DNA of 64,000 nucleotides. It comes from Niabella ginsenosidivorans. Lineage in GTDB: Bacteria; Bacteroidota; Bacteroidia; Chitinophagales; Chitinophagaceae. Shown here one piece after another: positions 55,569 through 64,000 of this stretch (its first letter is position 1; each line of letters opens with the position of its first letter). The position numbers were made by a program, and so were the translations under genes. Location of the stretch: the NCBI RefSeq assembly GCF_001654455.1, contig NZ_CP015772.1:2728001-2792000 (forward strand), in the 5' to 3' direction. Under the pieces are notes generated by a model. That model was given only the letters and a program-made list of their open reading frames with translations. It was not told the DNA's origin and ran no database searches.

Positions 55569-57071
55569 TCAGCTCCTGTTCAGCTGGTAATAAACATCGC
55601 TCCAGCGTAATTCATTTTTAAATTGATACAGATTCGTATTCTTATTGATCAGGGTAAACTCTATACCCGCCATACCAGCAAAGTCTTCCAGGTGCTCTGC
55701 CGTAAGGTTCTGGGAATAACAGGTATGATGCGCGCCTCCTGCCAGTATCCATGCCGCACAACCGGTATTCATATCAGGATAAGGCTTCCACAGTACCCTT
55801 GCAACAGGGAGCCTGGGCAGCTCATGCATAGGCGCAACAGCTTCTACTTCATTAACCAGCAGCCGGAACCGGTTGCCCATGTCCATAAGAGATGCATTTA
55901 AGGCATTACCGGAAGCCACGTTGAACACCAGTCGTACCGGGTCTTCCTTACCGCCGATGCCCAATGGATGTATCTCGCATGCGGGCTTTTTCATTGCAAT
56001 GCTCGGACAGATCTCCAGCATATGAGAGCCTAATACCATTGCATCCTGCGGATCAAAATGATAGGTATAGTCTTCCATAAATGAGTTGCCTCCCTCTAAT
56101 CCTTCAGCCATTGATTTCATGGCCCTCACCAATGCCGCCGTTTTCCAGTCGCCCTCCCCGGCAAAGCCATACCCCTTTTGCATCAGCCGCTGTGTGGCAA
56201 TGCCCGGTAATTGCTTCATACCATGCAGGTCCTCAAAAGTATCTGAGAAACCTTTAAAGCCTCCCTGTTCCAGGAACCTGGTCATGCCTAATTCAATACG
56301 CGCCGCATCTCTCAGCGACTGATGTTTTTCCCCGCCCAGTTTTAATTCCGCGGCTACGGCATAGGCATCAAGATATTCCTGTATTAACCGGTCTACTTCT
56401 GCATCGGATACCTGGTTAATCACGGCTACGAGATCCCCGATACCATGTGTATTTACACTATAGCCCAGTTTTAATTCCGCTTCTACTTTATCGCCATCAG
56501 TAACGGCCACATAACGCATATTATCACCAAAACGCACAAACTTTGCTCCCTGCCAGTCGTTCCATCCAATGGCAGCACGGCTCCAGGCAGCAATACGCTC
56601 TAAAACAGTTCCTTCTTTCCAATGTCCCACAATCACCTTACGCTGTTTCTGCATCCTGGTCAGCATAAAGCCAAACTCCCTGTCACCATGGGCCGATTGA
56701 TTGGTATTCATAAAATCCATATCAATGCTGCTCCAGGGAATGTCCCTGTTAAACTGTGTGTGAAACTGCAGCAGTGGCTTATACAGGATCTTCAGACCAT
56801 TGATCCACATTTTGGCCGGCGAAAAAGTATGCATCCACGCTATAATGCCAACACAGCGCTTATTGTAATTGGCTTCTGCTAAGGTTGCGTAAATCTCTTC
56901 CGGGGTCTTTACCGTTTCTTTCCAGATGATCTTTACAGGTATCTTTGATGAAGCATTCATGTAATTGACCATTTCCTGCGAATGTGCGGCTACCTCTTCT
57001 AAAGTAGCAGCTCCGTAAAGATGCTGGCTGCCTGTAACAAACCACAATTCCGATTGCGCCTGATTGCTCAT
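55569..57071 (-). CDS. araA: L-arabinose isomerase
   Basis: 500 residues, the usual family length. Converts L-arabinose to L-ribulose with Mn2+. Family motifs are [20 protein letters not shown] at the N-terminus, [20 protein letters not shown] and [25 protein letters not shown] contributes an active-site Glu, and [10 protein letters not shown] precedes further ligand residues. It sits 30 bp after araD and 51 bp before symporter copy 2. Cytoplasmic, first enzyme of arabinose use. Confidence 0.97.
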   Translation of the reverse strand: MSNQAQSELWFVTGSQHLYGAATLEEVAAHSQEMVNYMNASSKIPVKIIWKETVKTPEEIYATLAEANYNKRCVGIIAWMHTFSPAKMWINGLKILYKPLLQFHTQFNRDIPWSSIDMDFMNTNQSAHGDREFGFMLTRMQKQRKVIVGHWKEGTVLERIAAWSRAAIGWNDWQGAKFVRFGDNMRYVAVTDGDKVEAELKLGYSVNTHGIGDLVAVINQVSDAEVDRLIQEYLDAYAVAAELKLGGEKHQSLRDAARIELGMTRFLEQGGFKGFSDTFEDLHGMKQLPGIATQRLMQKGYGFAGEGDWKTAALVRAMKSMAEGLEGGNSFMEDYTYHFDPQDAMVLGSHMLEICPSIAMKKPACEIHPLGIGGKEDPVRLVFNVASGNALNASLMDMGNRFRLLVNEVEAVAPMHELPRLPVARVLWKPYPDMNTGCAAWILAGGAHHTCYSQNLTAEHLEDFAGMAGIEFTLINKNTNLYQFKNELRWSDVYYQLNRS

Positions 57072-57101
57072 GATATTTTAATTACTGTTTATTGATCCCT
57101 T

Positions 57102-57797
57102 TTACTGCCCATAATAGCTGTTGGGCCCATGCTTGCGCTGATAGTGTTTTTCTATTAAAGCTTTTTTTAACTGAGGGGCCTGAGGATTGATCTGTAAAGT
57201 GATGTAAGCCATTTTGGCCACCTGCTCCAATACAGCACTGTTGTGCACCGCACGGGATGCATTTTTACCCCAGGTAAACGGAGCATGATTGCCTACAAGG
57301 ATCATTTCAACTTCGTTATAATCCAATCCGTGTTGTTTAAAATGATGAATGATCTGAAAACCGGTCTGTGCTTCATAATCGCCTTTGATCATTTCATCAT
57401 CCATCGGCAAAGCGCAGGGAACATTCACTATGTTGTAATCTGCATGTGTGGTTCCCAAAATGGGGATTTCCTTTTGCGACTGTGCCCATGCCGTTGCATA
57501 GGTGGAATGCGTGTGCACAATGCCCCCGATAGCCTTCCAGTGCTTATATAATACCGCATGTGTTTTTGTATCTGAGCTCGGCCGCAGCACACCGTCAACC
57601 GTATTGCCGTCAAAATCGACCACTACCATTTTTTCAGGGGTCAGTTCTTCATAAGCCACGCCGCTTGGCTTAATGGCAAATACGCCTTTTTCCCGGTCTG
57701 CTTCGCTGGCGTTACCAAATGTAAATAACACTAACCCCAGTTGTGGTAGCTGCATATTGGCCGCATAGGCCTTTTGCCGGATCTCTTCAAATTGCAT
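57102..57797 (-). CDS. araD: L-ribulose-5-phosphate 4-epimerase
   Basis: 231 residues. A class II aldolase-fold zinc enzyme. IVHTHSTYATAWAQS gives the first two His ligands, VGNHAPFTWG the third. GNASEADREKGVFAIKPSGV is the phosphate-binding region, and the C-terminal KHYQRKHGPNSYYGQ is the AraD-type ending with the catalytic Tyr. It epimerises L-ribulose-5-P to D-xylulose-5-P, where the arabinose and xylose routes meet. Only 2 nt separate it from araB. Confidence 0.97.
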   Translation of the reverse strand: MQFEEIRQKAYAANMQLPQLGLVLFTFGNASEADREKGVFAIKPSGVAYEELTPEKMVVVDFDGNTVDGVLRPSSDTKTHAVLYKHWKAIGGIVHTHSTYATAWAQSQKEIPILGTTHADYNIVNVPCALPMDDEMIKGDYEAQTGFQIIHHFKQHGLDYNEVEMILVGNHAPFTWGKNASRAVHNSAVLEQVAKMAYITLQINPQAPQLKKALIEKHYQRKHGPNSYYGQ

Positions 57798-57799
57798 GA

Positions 57800-59470
57800 C
57801 TAAAGATTATTACTTTCTAAAAATGCCCCGATCTTTTTATACTGCTTCATCCGTTTCCTGTATAGTTCATGCCGCGCTGCATCCGGCAGATATTCCCGGT
57901 CAAAGCCCTGGCCCATAGCCAGCATGGCCTCTTCCACCCTGGGATAGATGCCGGCCACCGTTGCCGCAAACATTGCAGCACCGATGGCACAGGTCTGCTC
58001 CGATCTGTGAATGCGGATCGGCATGCCCATTACATCTGCCATTACCTGCATAATATAGGGTGATTTTTTTGCCACACCACCCACACCGATCAGCCCTTTC
58101 AGACGGATGCCTTCCTCCTCAAAACGATCCACGATCGCCTTAGCACCAAAACAGGTTGCTTCCACCAGGGCTTTAAAGATCTGTGGCGCATCGCTTCCCA
58201 GCCCCAGGCCTGTTAAGGCTCCATGCAGCAACTGGTTGGCATCCGGTGTTCGTCTTCCGTTTAGCCAATCGATGGCATACAGATCCTGCTCCTGCAATGG
58301 CAATTTTGCTGCTTCAGCAGCCAGCGCAGGAATGATTTTAGCGCTTATCTCTTCAATCATAGCATCTGCAGCTGCGGCATCTATCTTTTCTGATCCTTTA
58401 ATGAGTTGCAGCGGCCAGGACAACAGGTTCTTAAACCATGCGTATACATCTCCAAAAGCGCTCTGCCCCGCTTCCAGGCCAATCATTGCGGGAATAACAG
58501 AACCCGTCACCTGTCCGCAGATCCCTTTTACGGTTTTACCTTCCGTAAGATCTTCTTTTGGAACCACAAGCATATCGCAGGTGGATGTGCCCATTACTTT
58601 ACTTAAATAGTAGGGCTCAATTTGTCCGCCCACTGCCCCCATATGCGCATCCATAGCGCCAATGCCTACCAGAACATCTGAAGGCAGGCCCAGGCGCCCG
58701 GCCCAGGCCTCGCTGATCGTTCCGGCCGGTACGTCTGCTGCAAAGGTTTCTTTCGGAAGGTGATCAACAAAGCCGTCCAGAACAGGATCAAGCGTGGCAA
58801 AAAACGCATTGGGAGGAAACCCGCCAAAGGCTTCTGACCATAAAGCCTTATGACCTGCGGTACATACGCCCCGTTTCAGCCGGCTTACATCACTGCCGCC
58901 TGTAAGCAAAAACGGGATCCAGTCTGCATGCTCCACCCAGCTGGCTGCTGCCGCTCTTACAGCAGCATCCGTCTTAAAAATATGCAGCAATTTTGCCCAG
59001 TACCATTCGCTGGAATAAATCCCTCCCACATATTGCAGGTAGTTGATATCAAATTTCTTTGCATGCTCGTTGATGGCCATGGCCTCCTTTGTGGAAGTAT
59101 GATCTTTCCATAAAATGAATAGGGCATTGGGGTTGTCCTTAAATGCATCGTTCAACGCCAGGGGTGTTCCGGTTTTGTCTACTGCCACGGGGGAAGAACC
59201 GGTGGTATCCACAGAAATGCTCCTGATCTGCGCGGCAACTTCAGGGCCCGCTTTTTGAATACAATCTTTTATTGTAGCTTCCAGGCCTTCAATATAATCC
59301 AGCGGGTGCTGGCGGAACTGCTTTTTTGCAGGGTCGCAGTACAGCCCCTTTTTCCATCTCGGGTAATAAAAAACGGAGGCGGCAATTTCCTGCCCGTTTA
59401 AAGCATTTACGATAACGGAGCGAACTGAATCTGTTCCATAATCCACCCCGATTACATACGCTTTCTTCAT
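57800..59470 (-). CDS. araB: ribulokinase
   Basis: 556 residues, FGGY family. VIGVDYGTDSVRSVIVNALN is the ribulokinase-type phosphate motif with YGTDS. SVDTTGSSPVAVDKTG and ALFILWKDHTSTKEA bind substrate, and IGVGGVAKKSPYIMQVMADV is the ADP-side glycine motif near the C-terminus. ATP-dependent phosphorylation of L-ribulose. It is the first gene of araB-araD-araA-symporter, with a perfect inverted repeat 45-69 bp upstream. Confidence 0.96.
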   Translation of the reverse strand: MKKAYVIGVDYGTDSVRSVIVNALNGQEIAASVFYYPRWKKGLYCDPAKKQFRQHPLDYIEGLEATIKDCIQKAGPEVAAQIRSISVDTTGSSPVAVDKTGTPLALNDAFKDNPNALFILWKDHTSTKEAMAINEHAKKFDINYLQYVGGIYSSEWYWAKLLHIFKTDAAVRAAAASWVEHADWIPFLLTGGSDVSRLKRGVCTAGHKALWSEAFGGFPPNAFFATLDPVLDGFVDHLPKETFAADVPAGTISEAWAGRLGLPSDVLVGIGAMDAHMGAVGGQIEPYYLSKVMGTSTCDMLVVPKEDLTEGKTVKGICGQVTGSVIPAMIGLEAGQSAFGDVYAWFKNLLSWPLQLIKGSEKIDAAAADAMIEEISAKIIPALAAEAAKLPLQEQDLYAIDWLNGRRTPDANQLLHGALTGLGLGSDAPQIFKALVEATCFGAKAIVDRFEEEGIRLKGLIGVGGVAKKSPYIMQVMADVMGMPIRIHRSEQTCAIGAAMFAATVAGIYPRVEEAMLAMGQGFDREYLPDAARHELYRKRMKQYKKIGAFLESNNL

Positions 59471-59493
59471 TGGACGACGATCGTTTTAAAAGT

Positions 59494-59501
59494 TAAATAT
59501 A
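59494..59501 (-). promoter_or_regulatory. -7-like box of araB
   Basis: The minus strand reads TATATTTA, one base off TAnnTTTG, 24 nt upstream of the araB ATG. The inverted repeat at 59515-59539 lies just upstream, where it would cover the -33 region. Confidence 0.35.
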
Positions 59502-59514
59502 CGATTTATTCAAT

Positions 59515-59539
59515 AATAATTGTACTTTTTACAATTATT
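59515..59539. promoter_or_regulatory. palindromic operator candidate upstream of araB
   Basis: AATAATTGTA (59515-59524) and TACAATTATT (59530-59539) are exact reverse complements, 5 nt apart. The symmetry, AT-rich half-sites and position between the HAD gene stop (59552) and the araB promoter suggest a repressor site for arabinose control, such as an AraR-type regulator. No regulator gene is in the window. A weak AT-rich terminator of the HAD gene is the alternative. Confidence 0.55.
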
Positions 59540-59551
59540 TTTCATCATAGT

Positions 59552-60211
59552 TTAATCAAGCAATGTATTCAGCACCGGGTCTGTAAAATCCCGGATATAG
59601 AAAAGGATGCGGTTAAGATGCGTAAATGCTGCCGGCTGGTGCCCGGTAGTGACGATCACCGTATCCATTCCCGCGTTCTGCGCAGCCGCTGCTCCCTTGG
59701 GAACATCTTCAAAAACAAGGCACTCCGAAGGTGGTATTCCTAATGCTTCAGCACATTTCAAAAAGGTTTCAGGGTGCGGCTTGCTCAGCGTAACATCGTT
59801 TGCGGTAATGATCGCTTTAAAGTATTTCCTTACGGACAGCTGATCGACCACAAAATCCACATTAAACGGAATGGCAGCTGTACCGATAGCCATTGCAATG
59901 CCCCGTTCATCAGCTTTTGCAAGAAAAGGATCAAGCCCGTTGATCAATTGAAGATGTGGCAGGAACGCTGCCTGGTATTGTTGCTCTTTACGAACAGAAA
60001 TGGCTTTTTTTTCACCATCAGAAAACCGCCCTGCGCCAAAAATACGATCCAGCACTTCCTCATTTTTTCCATACATTTCTTTGGATACTTCTTCGGCCGT
60101 TAAACGGGCACCCAGTTCTTCATTCAGGATCCTGTGCCAGGCCCTGGTGTGAAAAGGCATGTCGTCAATAATGGTGCCATTCAAATCAAAAATAAACGCT
60201 TTATACCTCAT
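59552..60211 (-). CDS. HAD-family, beta-phosphoglucomutase-like, Asn at the second catalytic position
   Basis: 219 residues from ATG 60211; an ATG three codons earlier is possible. The fold matches small HAD phosphatases and beta-phosphoglucomutase: KAFIFDLNGTIIDDMPFHTR, cap helices, VSKPHPETFLKCAEALGI (motif III) and CLVFEDVPKGAAAAQNAGMD (motif IV). The usual first motif DxDGT reads DLNGT, so the general acid/base Asp is Asn, which should slow or alter phosphatase chemistry. I recall this variant in related genomes. It lies just upstream of araB and may be co-regulated as a sugar-phosphate enzyme. Confidence 0.88.
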   Translation of the reverse strand: MRYKAFIFDLNGTIIDDMPFHTRAWHRILNEELGARLTAEEVSKEMYGKNEEVLDRIFGAGRFSDGEKKAISVRKEQQYQAAFLPHLQLINGLDPFLAKADERGIAMAIGTAAIPFNVDFVVDQLSVRKYFKAIITANDVTLSKPHPETFLKCAEALGIPPSECLVFEDVPKGAAAAQNAGMDTVIVTTGHQPAAFTHLNRILFYIRDFTDPVLNTLLD

Positions 60212-60612
60212 TATGCTCATATTATTAGCCAGGTAATATACAGAGAAATGAACGGTTTTTGCCTGCTTAATTTATAAAACAATTTTAAGCAGGATGACAG
60301 ATTCTTGCATCAATGCTTCCGCAGACATCGCTGACAAACACAGAAAAAATAACCTGCGCTGATCTGTGTATTCCGCGGGAGCTTTTTCTGCCCTTCCGGC
60401 GCCTTCATCAGTGATAACAAGTTTCTGAAAATCAATAAGCAGGAAATAGTTCTACGGCCGGTGAAAAAGCATCACTGTGGAAAATAAAATGATCGCCTGC
60501 CAGAATTCTGTACCAATGCTCCCGCATCGCTGACAAACGCAGGAAAAAGCAATCTGTTCTGAACTGTACATTCAGCGGGATGGCTCAAACAATCATTAAA
60601 GGGGCCATGTCT
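60212..60612. repeat. gap with two direct copies of a dispersed repeat
   Basis: 60299-60391 and 60502-60583 align over about 85 nt. Both share CCAATGCT/TCAATGCT, ATCGCTGACAAAC, CAGGAAAAA-type runs, a TCTGT block and a GCGGGA end. Inverted relatives are at 43503-43683. No gene. Confidence 0.6.
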
Positions 60613-61584
60613 TTATGGGATCACCCTGGCCGGAACACCGGTATTGGTCAGTACAACGGGTTTGATGGCTCCATCCTTGTCAAAATACATACGCTCTATA
60701 CAGGTTTCGCGGGAGTTACCGTCTTTTTCTGTAAGCGGGCGGCGATGATACACAATATACCATTCATCTTTCCCCGGAATTTTAATGACCGAATGATGGC
60801 CCGCGCCTGTTGCAATTTTGGGGTCCTGCTGCAGGATCTTTCCTACCCGTTTAAAAGGGCCTGTGGGTGCATCTGCAACCGCATAAGCCACGCAGTAATC
60901 AGGGCCGGTCCAGCCACCCTCCGACCACATGAAATAATACCGGTTGTTCCGGATAAACATTACAGGGCCCTCCACATAACCTTCCGGCGTGATCTCTTTA
61001 AACGTTGTACCCTCTTCAAGGGGAACAAATCCCGTAAAATCATTATTCAGCTTTGCAATGTTACAATGCCGCCAGCCGCCATATATTAAATAGTAGCTCC
61101 CGTCCTTATCATGAAAAACAAACTGATCAATGGGCTGCGCCCCGTTATGAAATTTGTCAACCAGAGGTTTTCCCAGGTAATCCTTAAAGGGGCCCTGGGG
61201 CTGATCGGCTACTGCCACACCTATTCCACCGGTTTCATTGTCGTTCTGGATATCATTGGCACCAAAGAATAAAAAGTAGCGGCTATCCTTCTTTATAATA
61301 GCCGGCGCCCACAGCGCCCGTTTTGCCCATTTTACGGCGGAGGTATCAATGACCCGGGGATGCTTTTCCCAGTTCGTAAGATCGGCAGATGAAAACGCAT
61401 CCATAAACACCTGCTGATCGTAAGGAGCCGAAAAAGTGGGATAGATCCAATAGGTCTTATCAAAGATGGTTGCTTCAGGGTCTGCATACCAGCCCCTGAA
61501 CAACGGGTTGCCTGAAAATTTCTTTTGTCCGTATGAAACGCCCAGGAATAGTAAACAGGTGAATAGTACAATCGTTTTTTTCAT
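60613..61584 (-). CDS. secreted GH43 glycoside hydrolase
   Basis: 323 residues; signal peptide LFTCLLFLGVSYGQ. It has a five-bladed GH43 propeller with the three acidic residues visible: base Asp in GWYADPEATIF, pKa-setting Asp in QPIDQFVFHDKDGSY, and acid Glu in EGYVEGPVMFIRNNRYY. GH43 members are mostly alpha-L-arabinofuranosidases or beta-xylosidases. Its place in the ara region favours arabinofuranosidase, by inference. It would release arabinose outside the cytoplasm for symporter uptake. A TGCCTGCC hairpin repeat lies 18 nt upstream of the start. Confidence 0.92.
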   Translation of the reverse strand: MKKTIVLFTCLLFLGVSYGQKKFSGNPLFRGWYADPEATIFDKTYWIYPTFSAPYDQQVFMDAFSSADLTNWEKHPRVIDTSAVKWAKRALWAPAIIKKDSRYFLFFGANDIQNDNETGGIGVAVADQPQGPFKDYLGKPLVDKFHNGAQPIDQFVFHDKDGSYYLIYGGWRHCNIAKLNNDFTGFVPLEEGTTFKEITPEGYVEGPVMFIRNNRYYFMWSEGGWTGPDYCVAYAVADAPTGPFKRVGKILQQDPKIATGAGHHSVIKIPGKDEWYIVYHRRPLTEKDGNSRETCIERMYFDKDGAIKPVVLTNTGVPARVIP

Positions 61585-61601
61585 TCGTATGCTTTCTTTT
61601 A

Positions 61602-61622
61602 TGCCTGCCTCACCGGCAGGCA
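61602..61622. repeat. TGCCTGCC/GGCAGGCA hairpin repeat
   Basis: A perfect 8-bp inverted repeat with a 5-nt loop, upstream of the GH43 gene. Same family as the copies in pheT and at 39284-39310. Confidence 0.6.
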
Positions 61623-61643
61623 GATTATTAAGATGAGAACTTT

Positions 61644-62063
61644 TTATTTCAAAAGACGGTCGGCCACAAATGTAATAGCAGTTTTGCCATGTGGCCTGGG
61701 ATTGCCGTCCTTATCTAAATTGACGAATACCAGCCGGTCAATGGTCAGGATCTGCTGATGCGTCATCTTATTCCGCACTTCACAGCGGAGCGTTAAGGAA
61801 GTAGTACCGAATTTTGTTGCCACAATGCCGATCTCTATAATGTCGCCCTGTTTGGGAGATGCAATAAAGTTGATCTCCGAAATGAATTTGGTAACCACAT
61901 GTGTATTCTCCAACTGTATGATGGCATATAACGCCGCCTCTTCATCGATCCATTGCAACAGGCGCCCGCCAAATAAGGAATGATTGGGGTTCAGGTCTTC
62001 CGGCTTTACCCATTTCCGCGTATGAAACCGCATTTCATTTGTTGTGTCTGTAAGATCTTCCAT
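61644..62063 (-). CDS. acyl-CoA thioesterase, hotdog fold
   Basis: 139 residues. NPNHSLFGGRLLQWIDEEAA is the hotdog helix with the catalytic-type Asn/Asp, and NFIASPKQGDIIEIGIVATK the central strands. It resembles YciA-type acyl-CoA hydrolases, which cleave CoA thioesters in the cytoplasm. It follows the DsbD-like gene by 10 bp, so the two are probably cotranscribed by position alone. Confidence 0.9.
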   Translation of the reverse strand: MEDLTDTTNEMRFHTRKWVKPEDLNPNHSLFGGRLLQWIDEEAALYAIIQLENTHVVTKFISEINFIASPKQGDIIEIGIVATKFGTTSLTLRCEVRNKMTHQQILTIDRLVFVNLDKDGNPRPHGKTAITFVADRLLK

Positions 62064-62073
62064 TGAATAGCTG

Positions 62074-64000
62074 TTAAGAGTTTCTTTTTTTATATTCAGC
62101 GATCACCTTCTCCAGGTGTGCTTTAAACTTACTTACAGAAGGATCATAGGGATATCCTTCCGGTGCCAGGCGCTGTTCATTCCCATCCAGGAAAAAATAA
62201 AAAGGCTGGGTGTTGGAGCCAAAACGGGATACCTGTATATCAGTGCTCAGATCCCCCAGGTCTTCTACCTGTTTTCCCAGGTCTTTTGAATAGTATTGTT
62301 CTGCCTGCGGGATGTCTACTCCGGTATGAACATCCACATACAATGAAACGATAACAAATTCATTTTTCAGTAATTTCATTACTTCCGGGTCGCTCCATAC
62401 CTGTCCTTCCATTTTACGACAGTTCACACAATTGATACCCGTAAAATCAAGCATTAGCGGCTTTTTAACTTTCCGGGCTACATCCAGGGCTTCTTTATAA
62501 TCAAAATAGGTAACCAATCCATTATTTACCACTACATCCGGCTCATTTTTTTTCATTACATCCGCATACTTCAACGGTGCCGGCAATGCGGCGCTGTAAT
62601 GGGCGGAGCCGTCTGCCTTTCCGGATGTTTTTGATAAAGATCCCGGGTCAAAACCCGATGGCAGGTCATCCGCATTAAAGTCCTGCGTGCCCATTGGGGG
62701 CAGAAACGCAGACAGCCCTTTTAACGGTGCGCCCCAAAGCCCCGGCACCAGGTAAACCACCATGCTGAACGAGGCTATGGCAAAGAACAAACGGGTTACA
62801 GAAAGATAGGGCAATCCAAAATCATTTTTGGGCAACTCATCATCATGCCGGAACCTGAGCTTACCCAGCAGGTACAACCCCAGCAAAAAGAAGAGCACCA
62901 CCCACAGCACAATAAATATTTCCCGGTCCAGTATCCTCCAGTTTTTGGCAAGATCAGCATTTGATAGAAACTTCAGCGCTAATGCCAGCTCTAAAAAGCC
63001 CAGTGTAACCTTAATGGCATTTAACCAGCCGCCGGCCTTGCCCAATACATTCAGCTTGCTGGGAAAGAAGGCGAATAATGCAAACGGCAATGCCAATGCC
63101 AGCGAAAAACCAAACATCCCTACTAACGGGCCATAATAGCTTCCTTTGGAAGCCACTACCAGCAAAGGTCCTATGATAGGCCCGGTACAGGAAAAAGAAA
63201 CGATAACCAGCGTGAGCGCCATAAAGAAAATGCCCCAGAAACTGCCGGTACCGGCTTTACTGTCGGCTTTTGTAGACCAGGAACTGGGTAAAGAAATTTC
63301 AAAAGCACCAAGAAAAGAAATACCGAAGATTACAAAGATTAAAAAGAAAAAGATATTCGCGATCCAGTTCGTTGCCAGGTTATTTAATGCAGCCGGCCCA
63401 AAGATCAATGTGATCAGGAAGCCGATAAATGTAAAAATGAGCACTATTGAGAATGAATACTGAAAGGCATTTTTTATTCCCTCTTCTTTTGTTTTGCTTC
63501 TTTTTGTAAAGAAACTAACAGTAACAGGTATCATTGAATAGATACAGGGCGTTAATAATGCCAGTAAACCGCCTCCAAAGGCTGAAAGAAAAATCAGCAG
63601 CAACGATTTATTTTTTGTTCCGGCCGTGCCCGACAAACCCTCCGGACTGGTTCCGGTATTTTTTATGTAAAATTTAAAGGGGGCTTCCAGAGAAGAGAAT
63701 TCCGCTCCCGATTTAAAAGTATAAGTGACCGTTCCTTTGATGACCGCGCTATCGTCCTTATTTATTTTTACAGCCTGGATCCATTGAAGGGAATCTTTCA
63801 CAAAGAAAACAGCGGCATTCAGAACGGAATCATAGGCATGAATGATGTTGCCCTTTTCATGCAGACTGTCTTTCAGGTATTTTTTACCGGATGAATCAAA
63901 GGCGATCATAGAAAAAACGCTCTTGTTCTGAGGCGTTTCAAGGCTAAATAACTCAATCCCCGGTTGCACCACATGCGCTGTTATGACCAGTTGAATGGTT
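62074..64000 (-). CDS. dsbD: DsbD-like thiol:disulfide interchange protein, 5' end beyond window
   Basis: About 642 residues visible; the frame stays open past the right edge, so the apparent GTG start at 63972 is internal. In order: a periplasmic N-terminal domain (VITAHVVQPG, as in DsbD-alpha); eight or so membrane segments (about 130-430) with Cys in LLTPCIYSMIPVTVSFF and SFSCTGPIIGPLL; a C-terminal thioredoxin-like domain with DFTGINCVNCRKME (CxxC). It carries electrons from cytoplasmic thioredoxin to periplasmic proteins. The upstream DsbD-alpha Cys pair would be off the window. Confidence 0.94.
   Translation of the reverse strand, partial: TIQLVITAHVVQPGIELFSLETPQNKSVFSMIAFDSSGKKYLKDSLHEKGNIIHAYDSVLNAAVFFVKDSLQWIQAVKINKDDSAVIKGTVTYTFKSGAEFSSLEAPFKFYIKNTGTSPEGLSGTAGTKNKSLLLIFLSAFGGGLLALLTPCIYSMIPVTVSFFTKRSKTKEEGIKNAFQYSFSIVLIFTFIGFLITLIFGPAALNNLATNWIANIFFFLIFVIFGISFLGAFEISLPSSWSTKADSKAGTGSFWGIFFMALTLVIVSFSCTGPIIGPLLVVASKGSYYGPLVGMFGFSLALALPFALFAFFPSKLNVLGKAGGWLNAIKVTLGFLELALALKFLSNADLAKNWRILDREIFIVLWVVLFFLLGLYLLGKLRFRHDDELPKNDFGLPYLSVTRLFFAIASFSMVVYLVPGLWGAPLKGLSAFLPPMGTQDFNADDLPSGFDPGSLSKTSGKADGSAHYSAALPAPLKYADVMKKNEPDVVVNNGLVTYFDYKEALDVARKVKKPLMLDFTGINCVNCRKMEGQVWSDPEVMKLLKNEFVIVSLYVDVHTGVDIPQAEQYYSKDLGKQVEDLGDLSTDIQVSRFGSNTQPFYFFLDGNEQRLAPEGYPYDPSVSKFKAHLEKVIAEYKKRNS

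Overview
The window looks like the chromosome of a Bacteroidota bacterium, most likely Chitinophagaceae. The evidence is the gene content (split Rhs/YD proteins, a YtxH-holin cluster, eukaryote-type citrate synthase, Thermus-type isocitrate dehydrogenase, MoxR-DUF58-BatA genes, a pheT-zapA cluster, two SGLT-type symporters in a pentose locus), start codons mostly without Shine-Dalgarno sequences, and -7 boxes of the form TAnnTTTG typical of this phylum. I infer the family from these resemblances; no 16S gene is present.

Layout. 1-2.5 kb: xylulokinase (cut by the window edge) and xylose isomerase, the latter carrying a one-base frameshift. 2.9-12.6 kb: an AT-richer accessory region that begins with decayed gene pieces (a GH43 beta-xylosidase N-terminus, a minus-strand remnant, a truncated response regulator). 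It continues with a two-gene Rhs/YD locus of 1402 and 1138 residues. The second protein ends in a 247-residue tip that I do not recognise and is followed 4 nt later by a small MORN/YwqK-like lipoprotein. This region abuts the 3' end of a tRNA-Ala(GGC) gene. 12.9-18.8 kb: envelope-stress type small proteins, citrate synthase, an LptF/G permease and tgt. 19-23 kb: a membrane glycosyltransferase, a serpin lipoprotein, a TlpA-like thioredoxin and a VOC protein. 23.2-26.7 kb: pheT, a coiled-coil protein, zapA, and just downstream a strongly paired segment that is a candidate structured RNA. 26.7-37.6 kb: a Tat-signal oxidoreductase, an aquaporin, a repeat-rich 1.2 kb gene desert, a sulfatase, the moxR-DUF58-BatD-like-BatA operon and glutamine-dependent nadE. 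38-50.5 kb: mostly housekeeping singletons (YkuK-like, radical SAM, 2H phosphoesterase, ApaG, isocitrate dehydrogenase, serine hydrolase, CPA2 antiporter, SMP-30-like, EcsC). 50.6-61.6 kb: a pentose locus with two paralogous Na+/sugar symporters, araA-araD-araB, a HAD phosphatase-like protein and a secreted GH43. 61.6-64 kb: an acyl-CoA thioesterase and a DsbD-like thiol:disulfide interchange protein cut by the window edge.

How it works together. Secreted GH43 and sulfatase enzymes would release sugars from plant-type glycans. The symporters import pentoses. AraABD and XylAB convert arabinose and xylose to D-xylulose-5-phosphate for the pentose phosphate pathway. A perfect 10-bp inverted repeat upstream of araB is a good operator candidate. 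Short palindromic repeats are scattered through the window. One copy lies in frame inside pheT, and another has split a different dispersed repeat by exactly 30 nt.
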